Positions 24,389 through 31,289 of a stretch of 31,756 bases of DNA are shown piece by piece. The DNA comes from an uncultured Clostridiaceae bacterium. GTDB taxonomy: Bacteria > Bacillota > Clostridia > Clostridiales > Oxobacteraceae. Position 1 is the stretch's first letter. Each line of letters begins with the position of its first letter. The stretch is taken from NCBI GenBank assembly GCA_937900065.1, contig CALCDS010000025.1, positions 1 to 31,756 of the forward strand, given 5' to 3'. A program made the position numbers and the translations under genes. Below the pieces are notes generated by a model. That model was given only the letters and a program-made list of their open reading frames with translations, was not told the DNA's origin and made no database searches.

Positions 24389-24598
24389 ATGAATTTACCT
24401 ACGATTTTAATTGGACTTACAATAGCCGTACTTTTAGTTTTTGCCGTTCGATATATCGTGAAAAACGGGATGTGTGCAGTATGTGAGGTAAAAGGAGCTT
24501 GCAGTTTAAAAAAATCGAACTCTAAAATTCCTACAGGCTGCAGCGGCAGCTGTGCAGGATGCCGCGGATGCCCCTATGCTTCAAATAAGACAAACTAG
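24389..24598 (+). CDS. FeoB-associated Cys-rich membrane protein (first copy)
   Basis: A 69-residue protein of the FeoB-associated Cys-rich family. One membrane segment at about residues 4-23 (LPTILIGLTIAVLLVFAV) is followed by a short Cys-rich tail with seven Cys: 29, 32, 38, 51, 55, 58 and 61 (patterns CAVC, CSGSCAGCRGC). The tail probably faces the cytosol or binds metal near FeoB; this is inferred from the family's constant linkage to feoB. AGGAGG is 8 bases before the ATG. It lies 64 bases after feoB, behind a strong hairpin. Confidence 0.9.
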   Translation: MNLPTILIGLTIAVLLVFAVRYIVKNGMCAVCEVKGACSLKKSNSKIPTGCSGSCAGCRGCPYASNKTN

Positions 24599-24649
24599 TG
24601 ATTGATGCCCCTGGCAAAAATCAATTGACATCCAGTTTCAATGCATAAT

Positions 24650-24687
24650 AAGGCAGCACCTGTCAGGCACTGACATGGTGCTGCCTT
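24650..24687 (+). other. Seventeen-base-pair hairpin between the two Cys-rich genes
   Basis: AAGGCAGCACC (24650-24660) pairs with GGTGCTGCCTT (24677-24687); inside, TGTCAG (24661-24666) pairs with CTGACA (24670-24675) around a GCA loop, with one bulged T. No adequate T run follows, so it is probably a stability or processing element, or a terminator of unusual type. Confidence 0.6.
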
Positions 24688-24766
24688 TCCGATAAGGATG
24701 GTTGCCAGAGGATGTTGATTATGGCAACTTGGTTGTTTAACTCACTATTATTTAAGGAGGTTTTTT

Positions 24767-24943
24767 ATGAATCTGCCTACTGTGCTTATCAGTCTTTTTA
24801 TAATTGCCATGTTCGTGCTGGCTATACGCCATATCATAAAAAAGGGAACCTGCGGATGCAATGAAAAAGATTCCAGCCATTCTGGATGCCCGTCATGCTG
24901 CAATCATAGCAGCTCTGACCGGCAGAAGAGTTTTATAAAATGA
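24767..24943 (+). CDS. FeoB-associated Cys-rich membrane protein (second copy, 58 residues)
   Basis: A short gene that is easily missed. It encodes 58 residues starting MNLPTVLISLF, nearly the same start as the 24389 gene (MNLPTILIGL), so the two are paralogues. One membrane segment spans about residues 4-20, followed by RHIIKKG and a tail with five Cys: 29, 31, 41, 44 and 45 (CGC, CPSCC), and extra Ser and His. AAGGAGG lies 6 bases before the ATG. The tail has fewer Cys than the first copy, so metal binding may differ. It comes 168 bases after its paralogue, again behind a strong hairpin. Confidence 0.85.
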   Translation: MNLPTVLISLFIIAMFVLAIRHIIKKGTCGCNEKDSSHSGCPSCCNHSSSDRQKSFIK

Positions 24944-25029
24944 AGCATTGAATCTATTTGAGCAAAATTGTTTAGCTCAATGAAAGCATATTTAAACTTT
25001 AGAAAAATCATGCAAAGAAAAAGCTAAAA

Positions 25030-25076
25030 GGACCATGACCATTCAAAAGCTAATTAGGCTTTTGAATGGCAGGTCC
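25030..25076 (+). other. Long hairpin before the DtxR-like gene
   Basis: A 12-base-pair stem (25039-25050 with 25058-25069) is capped by TAATTAG and enclosed by a second helix GGACC (25030-25034)/GGTCC (25072-25076) after a 4 by 2 internal loop. No T run follows. A smaller stem TTGAGC/GCTCAA (24958-24980) lies upstream in the same 180-base gap. No clear promoter was seen in that gap. Confidence 0.6.
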
Positions 25077-25125
25077 CTGCTGCTTATGCTTTGACGATAA
25101 AAAGCTGGAAAGAGGGGGAGTTTTA

Positions 25126-25506
25126 TTGCTGTCTTCCGCAAAAAAACGATACTTGTTCGTCATTTATGAATTAGGAAAGCATAGAAGTGAGGTATCTTCA
25201 AAAGATATAGCATTTTCATTGAAAATCAAGCGCTCGAGCGTTTCAAAAATGCTTAAGGCCATAGCTGAAGACAATCTTATTTGCAAGGAATATTATGGAA
25301 AGGTACAATTCAGCAAACAAGGGGTTAAGATCGCAAGCCAGCTTTACAATAAATATGTGCTGCTCTATGCATATTTTTATAAGTATCTTAAAATTTCCAA
25401 AGAAGAAGCCAGGCATGACGCCATTCTTTGCCTGTGTGACCTTTCCGAGGCTAGTGTGCAAAAGATATCTTCCCTTGTGCTTGCAGAGCAGAAGCAAAGA
25501 GAGTGA
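25126..25506 (+). CDS. DtxR-like winged-helix regulator lacking metal ligands
   Basis: A 126-residue protein that aligns by eye over most of its length with the DtxR-type repressor encoded at 26150-26512: a winged helix (about residues 5-65, VSSKDIAFSLKIKRSSVSKM) and a dimer-type helix pair. All metal ligands of that protein are replaced: Asp9, Glu12, His78, Cys100, Glu103 and His104 correspond to Arg, Phe, Tyr, Ile, Leu and Cys. A Cys-Leu-Cys (residues 102-104) sits there instead. The start is probably the TTG at 25126, after GAGGGGGAG; an ATG at 25066 lies within the hairpin and has no ribosome binding site. It follows the feo genes and precedes fur by 50 bases. A metal-independent or redox-sensing regulator is an inference. 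Confidence 0.75.
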   Translation: MLSSAKKRYLFVIYELGKHRSEVSSKDIAFSLKIKRSSVSKMLKAIAEDNLICKEYYGKVQFSKQGVKIASQLYNKYVLLYAYFYKYLKISKEEARHDAILCLCDLSEASVQKISSLVLAEQKQRE

Positions 25507-25556
25507 TTGCCAGACTCTCCAAAGGCAATATATCCAAAAGTAAAGGAGAATTGCGA

Positions 25557-26021
25557 ATGGAAACAAGAAAGAGTGCAAAAATGCTTGAATTCAGACAGCA
25601 ACTAAATGAAAAGGGATGTAAACTTACCGGTCAGAGACTAGCCGTGATGGAGGCAGTCTTAAATAATAAAGGACGGTATCTAAGCTGTGAAGAAATATTT
25701 GAACTGGTAAGCCGGAGCCATCCTGGTATCGGGCTTGCTACTGTATATAGGACGCTATTGCTGCTCGAACAGCTGGAGCTTGTTACTAAAATTTACCTGG
25801 ATGAGGGCTGCGCAAGATATGGACTTTGTGATCTTGAAGAAAAGGTTCGTTATCATTTTATCTGCATGAGATGTGGAGCCGTTTATGATGTAGAAGAAAA
25901 CCTGCTGGAAATTCAGAATAAACAAATCCTGAAGGATAATCATTTTGATATAAAGAGCTATATAGTTAAATTTTATGGCTATTGTTCAAACTGCAAGCTT
26001 GAGAATAAAGGTAAGATATAG
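25557..26021 (+). CDS. fur: Fur family transcriptional regulator
   Basis: A 154-residue ferric-uptake-regulator-family protein. The winged helix spans about residues 15-85, with GIGLATVYRTLLLLEQ at 57-72 as recognition helix. The C-terminal part has the zinc CxxC pairs Cys103-Cys106 (CMRC) and Cys143-Cys146 (CSNC) and RYHFICMRCGAVYDV. The usual HHHFIC-type run is reduced to RYHFIC, so only His100 remains of it; whether it senses Fe, Zn or peroxide cannot be told. AAGGAG is 8 bases from the ATG at 25557. It follows the DtxR-like gene by 50 bases and converges with dtxR. No Fur box was recognised in the window. Confidence 0.9.
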   Translation: METRKSAKMLEFRQQLNEKGCKLTGQRLAVMEAVLNNKGRYLSCEEIFELVSRSHPGIGLATVYRTLLLLEQLELVTKIYLDEGCARYGLCDLEEKVRYHFICMRCGAVYDVEENLLEIQNKQILKDNHFDIKSYIVKFYGYCSNCKLENKGKI

Positions 26022-26149
26022 TTTGGAATATTTTAATCGGTTATAAAAATTCCATAGCAACTCATGCAGCAAAGTGTATATGTTGTGTATTTATCAATTT
26101 AAAGAAAATCATCCGTCAATACCATATAACAAACAGGTACCATGATTTA

Positions 26150-26512
26150 CTATCGTTTCATATATTCTTTGATTCTATCGAAAGTTTCCTGGCTGATGAC
26201 ATGCTCCATACGGCAAGCATCTTCAGCTGCTGTTTTTTCGTTTACGCCGATTGCAGTCAGCCAGTCAGTAAGAAGACGATGGCGGTCATATATCCGCTCA
26301 GCAATCTTTAATCCGGATTCAGTCAGCTCAATGTAGCCTTCCTTGTCCATGGTGATGTATCCTGCCTTTTTCATGATGGACATAGCTCGGCTGATGCTTG
26401 GCTTTGTAAATGACATAGCCCGGGCGATATCAACGGAGCGAACAAGCCCTATTTTATTTTTCAGCCTCAAAATCATTTCAAGGTAATCCTCTCCGGATTT
26501 CTGTATTTTCAT
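26150..26512 (-). CDS. DtxR-family metal-dependent repressor
   Basis: A 120-residue repressor with the N-terminal winged helix (about 5-65, VRSVDIARAMSFTKPSISRAM) and a dimerisation domain, without the SH3-like domain of long DtxR. Probable metal ligands are Asp9, Glu12, His78, Cys100, Glu103 and His104. The EDACRMEHVIS segment is close to that of DtxR (Cys as in iron sensors), while Asp9 resembles MntR, so the site is a hybrid. AGAAGGTGG precedes the ATG. The gene diverges from sufC across 249 bases that contain operator 4, 66 bases before its start, so it may repress itself and the suf and feo genes with iron as corepressor; this is inferred. Confidence 0.92.
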   Translation of the reverse strand: MKIQKSGEDYLEMILRLKNKIGLVRSVDIARAMSFTKPSISRAMSIMKKAGYITMDKEGYIELTESGLKIAERIYDRHRLLTDWLTAIGVNEKTAAEDACRMEHVISQETFDRIKEYMKR

Positions 26513-26577
26513 ATGCCCACCTTCTTTTAAATCGGAGTTTATACCGTATACATTTACTGTATGTATTACTTAATATA

Positions 26578-26591
26578 TTAGCAGCTGCTAA
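26578..26591. promoter_or_regulatory. Iron-repressor-like operator 4 (dtxR-suf intergenic)
   Basis: Perfect palindrome TTAGCAGCTGCTAA, the fourth TTAGC-N4-GCTAA site. It lies 66 bases upstream of the dtxR start and 88 bases upstream of the suf -10 box, so it better fits autoregulation of dtxR, with an effect on suf possible. Confidence 0.68.
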
Positions 26592-26675
26592 TCAGCTTTG
26601 CAACATTTTTACAATCAACGCCTAATAAAACCCGAATATTTTTATCATTTTACTATGAATTAATATATACTAATA

Positions 26676-26684
26676 TGGTATAAT
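26676..26684 (+). promoter_or_regulatory. Extended -10 promoter for suf
   Basis: TGG then a perfect TATAAT (26679-26684) form an extended -10; the region 17 bases upstream (TGAATT) is a poor -35. The leader of about 70 bases holds a GGAGG without a nearby start codon and a 12-base palindrome TTGGAATTCCAA (26699-26710) of unknown role. Confidence 0.6.
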
Positions 26685-26761
26685 ATATGCGGAGGTATTT
26701 GGAATTCCAATCCTTTACAATTTAGATATAAAACATATCTGCAAAATAGGAAGTGTTAAAA

Positions 26762-27514
26762 ATGCCGAATAAACTATTGGAAATCAAAGACCTGCATGTG
26801 CAGGCAAGCAATAAGGAGATTATAAGGGGCCTTAGCCTTTCTCTCGGAAAAGGTGAGGTACATATCCTTATGGGACCGAACGGCGCAGGCAAGTCTACGC
26901 TGGTCAACGCTATCATGGGGCATCCGCAATATAAAGTTACGGGCGGATCAATTGTTTTCGAAGGCGAGGACATCACGTCGGCTACAACGGATGAGCGCGC
27001 AAGGAAAGGCATATTTTTGTCGTTCCAAAGCCCCGAAGAAATACCGGGAATAACGGTAGAGAATTTTTTGCGGACTGCGTGCAGCGCAGTCACCGGCAAA
27101 CCTTTAAGGGTTTTAGCATTTAAAAGAGAGCTCGAGCAGCGCATGGAAGAGCTTCATATGGACAAATCATATGCGTCCCGCTATCTTAATGTGGGTTTCT
27201 CAGGCGGAGAGAAGAAAAAGGATGAAATTCTGCAAATGCTTATGATGAATCCAAAGCTTGCAATACTGGATGAAACCGACTCAGGGCTTGATGTGGATGC
27301 CGTGCGCATCGTTTCACAGGGTGTAAGAAAATATAAAAACAAGGACAATTCACTGCTTATCATCACGCATAACACGAATATCCTTGAGGACATCACTCCG
27401 GATTTTGTCCACGTTCTGGTAGAAGGACGGATTGTCAAGACAGGGGGAGCCGATCTCATTGAAGAGATCAACCGCTCCGGTTTTGGTGAATTTGCCCAAC
27501 TGGCATCGATCTGA
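26762..27514 (+). CDS. sufC: Fe-S cluster assembly ATPase SufC
   Basis: ABC-type ATPase of the SufBCD scaffold for iron-sulfur cluster assembly. The 250 residues have Walker A GPNGAGKST at 38-46, the signature FSGGEKKKDEI near 145, and LAILDETDSGLDVDAV near 165. AGGAAG lies 8 bases before the ATG at 26762; an in-frame GTG at 26753 overlaps it. First gene of sufC-B-D-S-U, the order usual in Clostridia. Confidence 0.98.
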   Translation: MPNKLLEIKDLHVQASNKEIIRGLSLSLGKGEVHILMGPNGAGKSTLVNAIMGHPQYKVTGGSIVFEGEDITSATTDERARKGIFLSFQSPEEIPGITVENFLRTACSAVTGKPLRVLAFKRELEQRMEELHMDKSYASRYLNVGFSGGEKKKDEILQMLMMNPKLAILDETDSGLDVDAVRIVSQGVRKYKNKDNSLLIITHNTNILEDITPDFVHVLVEGRIVKTGGADLIEEINRSGFGEFAQLASI

Positions 27515-27539
27515 CGTATATGAAAAGCAGGTGAGACAT

Positions 27540-28967
27540 TTGTCAAAGAAAAAAGTTCCAGTGATTGATATAGATCGTACCATCTATGATATAAAAGATA
27601 AAGAGAACGCAAGTTTCAAAGTTTCAAAAGGCTTGACCCCGGATATAGTGCGCCAGATTTCAGTCGAGAAGAACGATCCGAAATGGATGCTTGATTTTCG
27701 TCTAAAATCTCTTGAAGTCTATAACCGGCTGAAATTGCCTGTATGGGGCCCTTCGCTCCATGAACTTGACATGGATAATATAGTGACTTATGTACGTCCG
27801 GATACTGAAATGCGCGGCAATTGGTCTGAAGTTCCTGATGATATCAAAAACACATTTGAAAGGTTGGGTATCCCCAAAGCTGAACGAGATTACCTGGCAG
27901 GTGTAGGTGCGCAGTATGATTCTGAAGTTGTCTACCACAGTGTCAGAGATGAAGTCGTCAAACAGGGTGTAATCTATACTGATATGGAAAGCGCTATCAA
28001 GGAATATCCCGACATAGTAAAGTCGCATTTTATGAAGCTCGTAAAACCTGAAGATCATAAATTTGCAGCTTTGCACGGTGCCGTATGGTCTGGAGGCTCT
28101 TTTGTTTATGTGCCGGCCGGAGTGAAGGTATCCATTCCACTTCAGTCCTATTTCAGGCTCAATGCACCTGGCGCAGGACAGTTTGAGCATACTCTCATAA
28201 TCGTGGAAAAAGGCGCAAGCCTTCATTTCATAGAGGGCTGCTCTGCTCCGAAATACAATGTGACAAACCTGCACGCAGGATGCGTGGAGCTCTATGTGGG
28301 CGAGGGCGCAAGCCTCAGGTATTCGACTATTGAAAACTGGTCCAAGAATATGATGAACCTCAACACCAAGCGTGCAAGAGTGGAGAAGAATGGAAAGATA
28401 GAATGGATTTCGGGTTCGTTCGGATCAAAGGTTTCAATGCTTTATCCGATGAGCATCTTAAGCGGCGAGGGCGCTAAAGCTGAATTTACAGGAATCACAT
28501 TTGCAGGCCAAGGACAGACGCTTGATACGGGTGCAAATATCGTTCATGATGCCCCGCATACTTATTCAGTCGTCAATGCGAGATCTATTTCCAAGGATGG
28601 CGGGGTCAGCATATTCCGTGGAGGAGTTACCGTTACGGAAAAAGCACGCCAGTCCAAATCGTCTGTTTCCTGCGAATCGCTCATGCTTGACAGTATATCC
28701 CGCTCTGATACGATTCCGGCTATGGATATACGGAATGATGAGTCTGATGTCGGCCATGAAGCGCGGATCGGAAGAATAAGCGATGATGCCATCTACTATC
28801 TTATGTCCCGCGGAATCAGCGAGCCCGACGCCAGGGCGCTGATCGTACGTGGCTTTGCGGACCCGGTGGCAAAGGAGCTTCCGATGGAATATGCAGTAGA
28901 AATGAATAACCTCATAAATCTGGAAATGGAAAACCATTCAACAGGTTTAAAAGGCGGAAAGGAGTGA
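27540..28967 (+). CDS. sufB: Fe-S cluster assembly protein SufB
   Basis: Scaffold subunit on which the cluster is built with SufC and SufD. With a TTG start at 27540 the protein has 475 residues and begins MSKKKVPVIDIDRTIYD, as SufB normally does; AGGTGA sits 5 bases before it. Longer in-frame readings run back into sufC and are rejected. SufB features: LTPDIVRQIS, KNDPKWMLDFRLKSL, SGGSFVYVPAGVKV, EGCSAPKY with the conserved Cys, and the C-terminal YYLMSRGISEPDARAL. Of 23 Arg codons 15 are CGN. The stop shares bases with an ATG (TGATG), and sufD starts 5 bases later. Confidence 0.97.
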   Translation: MSKKKVPVIDIDRTIYDIKDKENASFKVSKGLTPDIVRQISVEKNDPKWMLDFRLKSLEVYNRLKLPVWGPSLHELDMDNIVTYVRPDTEMRGNWSEVPDDIKNTFERLGIPKAERDYLAGVGAQYDSEVVYHSVRDEVVKQGVIYTDMESAIKEYPDIVKSHFMKLVKPEDHKFAALHGAVWSGGSFVYVPAGVKVSIPLQSYFRLNAPGAGQFEHTLIIVEKGASLHFIEGCSAPKYNVTNLHAGCVELYVGEGASLRYSTIENWSKNMMNLNTKRARVEKNGKIEWISGSFGSKVSMLYPMSILSGEGAKAEFTGITFAGQGQTLDTGANIVHDAPHTYSVVNARSISKDGGVSIFRGGVTVTEKARQSKSSVSCESLMLDSISRSDTIPAMDIRNDESDVGHEARIGRISDDAIYYLMSRGISEPDARALIVRGFADPVAKELPMEYAVEMNNLINLEMENHSTGLKGGKE

Positions 28968-28972
28968 TGGAT

Positions 28973-30079
28973 ATGCAGGTCAACTTAAAAGAATTTAATA
29001 CTCTTCCCGCCAAAACCTGGCGGTGGATAGGCGTCAATGGTGGTGAACTGGACCTTACAGTCCCTTCAATACAGCCATACAAGTTTCAACCGTTTTCAGG
29101 ACAGGTACCTGATGGCGCTGAAATATATAATATAATCAAAGATGGGATCGTGTTTATGAATGATGAATCTGATCCCACGATCCCACCTGAAGTAGTCAAA
29201 TTTATGAGGACAAACCACAACAGCGGGTATTTCATCCATATAGCATCAGGTAAACGAATTGAAAAGCCTATTGTGCTCGATTATAAGCTTGAGCTGAAGG
29301 CCCCATCTGTGCTGGATGACAATGTAATCATTGCCGAAGAAGGCAGCGAAGCGACAGTGGTTTTGCATTATGCATCGCAGGAGCAACTTGAGGGTTTCCA
29401 TTTCGGAATGACAAAATTGATTGCCAAAAGGGATGCGCATATCAAGCTTGTGCTTGTGCAGATGCTTGGCGAATCCTGCCAGCAATTTGATACAATCGGC
29501 GCGATCGCTCAGGATAAGGGGCATATCGAAATTGTCTCGGCAGAGCTTGGCGGAAAGCGTGCATTTTTAAACTGCAAGACACGCCTTGCGGGTTCAAAGA
29601 GCGCATTTGATATGGGTGTAATCTATTTTGGCGATGGAAAGCGCAAAATAGATATAGGAATCGTCTCCGAGCATCAGGGTAAAAATACTCAAAGCAAAAT
29701 CGAAGCGCATGGCGCACTGCTTGATGACAGCGAGAAAATTTTCCGGGGGACGATAGATTTCAAACGCGGATCTTCCGGTTCTAAAGGACGTGAAGCGGAA
29801 ACCACTATGCTGCTTGGCCAGCATGTGCGCAATCGTACCGCTCCTCTCATCCTCTGTGCTGAAGAAGATGTAGACGGGCGTCACGCCGCAAGCATAGGCC
29901 ATGTCGATGAAAACCGGCTTTTTTACCTTATGTCTAGAGGATTAAGCGAGTCAGAGGCAAAGAAGCTGCTCATTGAAGCCGCTTTTTCACCCGTGACGGC
30001 AAAGATTCCCGTGCCGACTTTTAGGCAGGAGATTTCAGATTATCTTATAGAAAGGCTGAACAAAATTGAAAAGATATAA
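28973..30079 (+). CDS. sufD: Fe-S cluster assembly protein SufD
   Basis: Partner of SufB in the SufBC2D complex. The 368 residues have a variable N-terminal part and the SufBD beta-helix, with GVIYFGDGKRKIDIG, AHGALLDDSEKIFRGTIDF, RTAPLILCAEEDVDGRHAAS and LFYLMSRGLSESEAKKLL. His in HAAS-type positions is typical. AAGGAG ends at 28964, 8 bases before the ATG at 28973; the ATG at 28967 and GTG at 28964 are too close. Its end overlaps sufS by 14 bases, indicating coupling. Confidence 0.96.
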   Translation: MQVNLKEFNTLPAKTWRWIGVNGGELDLTVPSIQPYKFQPFSGQVPDGAEIYNIIKDGIVFMNDESDPTIPPEVVKFMRTNHNSGYFIHIASGKRIEKPIVLDYKLELKAPSVLDDNVIIAEEGSEATVVLHYASQEQLEGFHFGMTKLIAKRDAHIKLVLVQMLGESCQQFDTIGAIAQDKGHIEIVSAELGGKRAFLNCKTRLAGSKSAFDMGVIYFGDGKRKIDIGIVSEHQGKNTQSKIEAHGALLDDSEKIFRGTIDFKRGSSGSKGREAETTMLLGQHVRNRTAPLILCAEEDVDGRHAASIGHVDENRLFYLMSRGLSESEAKKLLIEAAFSPVTAKIPVPTFRQEISDYLIERLNKIEKI

Positions 30080-31289
30080 AGATGATTTCCCAATATTGCA
30101 AACAACTGTAAATGGCCATCCGCTTGTATACCTTGACAGCGCGGCCACTGCTCAAAAACCGAATCCGGTAATCGATGCCGTCGCAGCCTATTATAGAGAG
30201 ACAAATGCAAATCCTCATCGCGGGAACTATGATTTGAGCGTTCGGGCAACCGAAGCTTACGAGCAATCACGTGAGGTTATTCGCAAATTTATAGGGGCTG
30301 AAAAAAGTGAAGAGATCATCTTCACCAGAAATACTACCGAATCTTTCAACCTTTTGGCATATAGCTATGGGATGAATTTTATAGGAAAGGGCGACGAAAT
30401 CGTCATTTCCATATTAGAGCATCACAGCAACCTAATACCGTGGCAGCAGGTGGCAAAGGCAAAGGGTGCGACCCTTAAATACCTTTACATCAACAATGAG
30501 GGAGAGATTCCTGATGAGGAGATAGAAAATAAGATTACCGAAAAAACAAAGCTGGTTTCCATTACTCACGTTTCCAACGTGCTCGGCTCGATAAGCCCTG
30601 TTGAAAAAATCGTGAAAAAAGCTCATAGCGTTGGCGCCGTTGTCGCACTCGACTGTGCGCAAAGCATCCCTCATTTTGAAATAGATGTTAAAAAGCTCGG
30701 CGTTGATTTTGCAGCATTTTCAGGCCATAAGATGTTGGCTCCGATGGGAATAGGTGTGCTCTACGGCAGGGAAGAGCTGCTCGATAAGATGCCTCCGTTT
30801 TTTACCGGCGGAGACATGATAGAGTATGTTTACGAACAGGATTTTACGGCAGCTCCTCTGCCGCAGAAATTTGAAGCAGGCACCCAAAATGTAGGAGGCG
30901 CAGTAGGGATTGCTGCTGCTGCGCATTATATCGAGAAAATAGGATACGAAAATATTATAAAAACGGAAACTGAACTTACCAAATATGCTCTTGAAAAACT
31001 TTCAACAGTGCCGTACATAACTATTTACGGCAAGAAGAACAGTGTGGGGCGCTGCGGGGTCATATCCTTCAATATTAAAGATGCACATCCGCATGACGTA
31101 GCTTCCATAGTCGATGCAGGCGGTGTTGCAATACGGTCCGGTCATCACTGTGCGCAGCCTTTGCTGCGGTATCTCGGCCTCAATGCAACCTGCAGAGCAA
31201 GTTTTTATTTTTATAATACTTTTGAAGATGTGGACATTCTTGTGGAAAATCTCAAATCAGTAAGGAAGTGGCTAGGTTATGGGGCTTGA
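30066..31289 (+). CDS. sufS: Cysteine desulfurase SufS
   Basis: PLP enzyme that takes sulfur from cysteine as an enzyme persulfide and passes it to SufU. The 407 residues have YLDSAATAQKP at 22-32, LEHHSNLIPWQ near 118, the PLP Lys222 in SGHKMLAPMG and the catalytic Cys362 in SGHHCAQPLL. Start is a TTG at 30066, inside the end of sufD; no other in-frame start keeps the family's DFPIL region. Its ribosome binding site is poor (AAAGG about 10 bases away), so it probably depends on coupling with sufD. It overlaps sufU by 11 bases. Confidence 0.96.
   Translation: MKRYKDDFPILQTTVNGHPLVYLDSAATAQKPNPVIDAVAAYYRETNANPHRGNYDLSVRATEAYEQSREVIRKFIGAEKSEEIIFTRNTTESFNLLAYSYGMNFIGKGDEIVISILEHHSNLIPWQQVAKAKGATLKYLYINNEGEIPDEEIENKITEKTKLVSITHVSNVLGSISPVEKIVKKAHSVGAVVALDCAQSIPHFEIDVKKLGVDFAAFSGHKMLAPMGIGVLYGREELLDKMPPFFTGGDMIEYVYEQDFTAAPLPQKFEAGTQNVGGAVGIAAAAHYIEKIGYENIIKTETELTKYALEKLSTVPYITIYGKKNSVGRCGVISFNIKDAHPHDVASIVDAGGVAIRSGHHCAQPLLRYLGLNATCRASFYFYNTFEDVDILVENLKSVRKWLGYGA

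Noticed and set aside
26024..26054. AT-rich stem TGGAAT...ATTCCA after fur
   Set aside because: Weak stem with a large loop and no T run; not called as a terminator between the convergent fur and dtxR.
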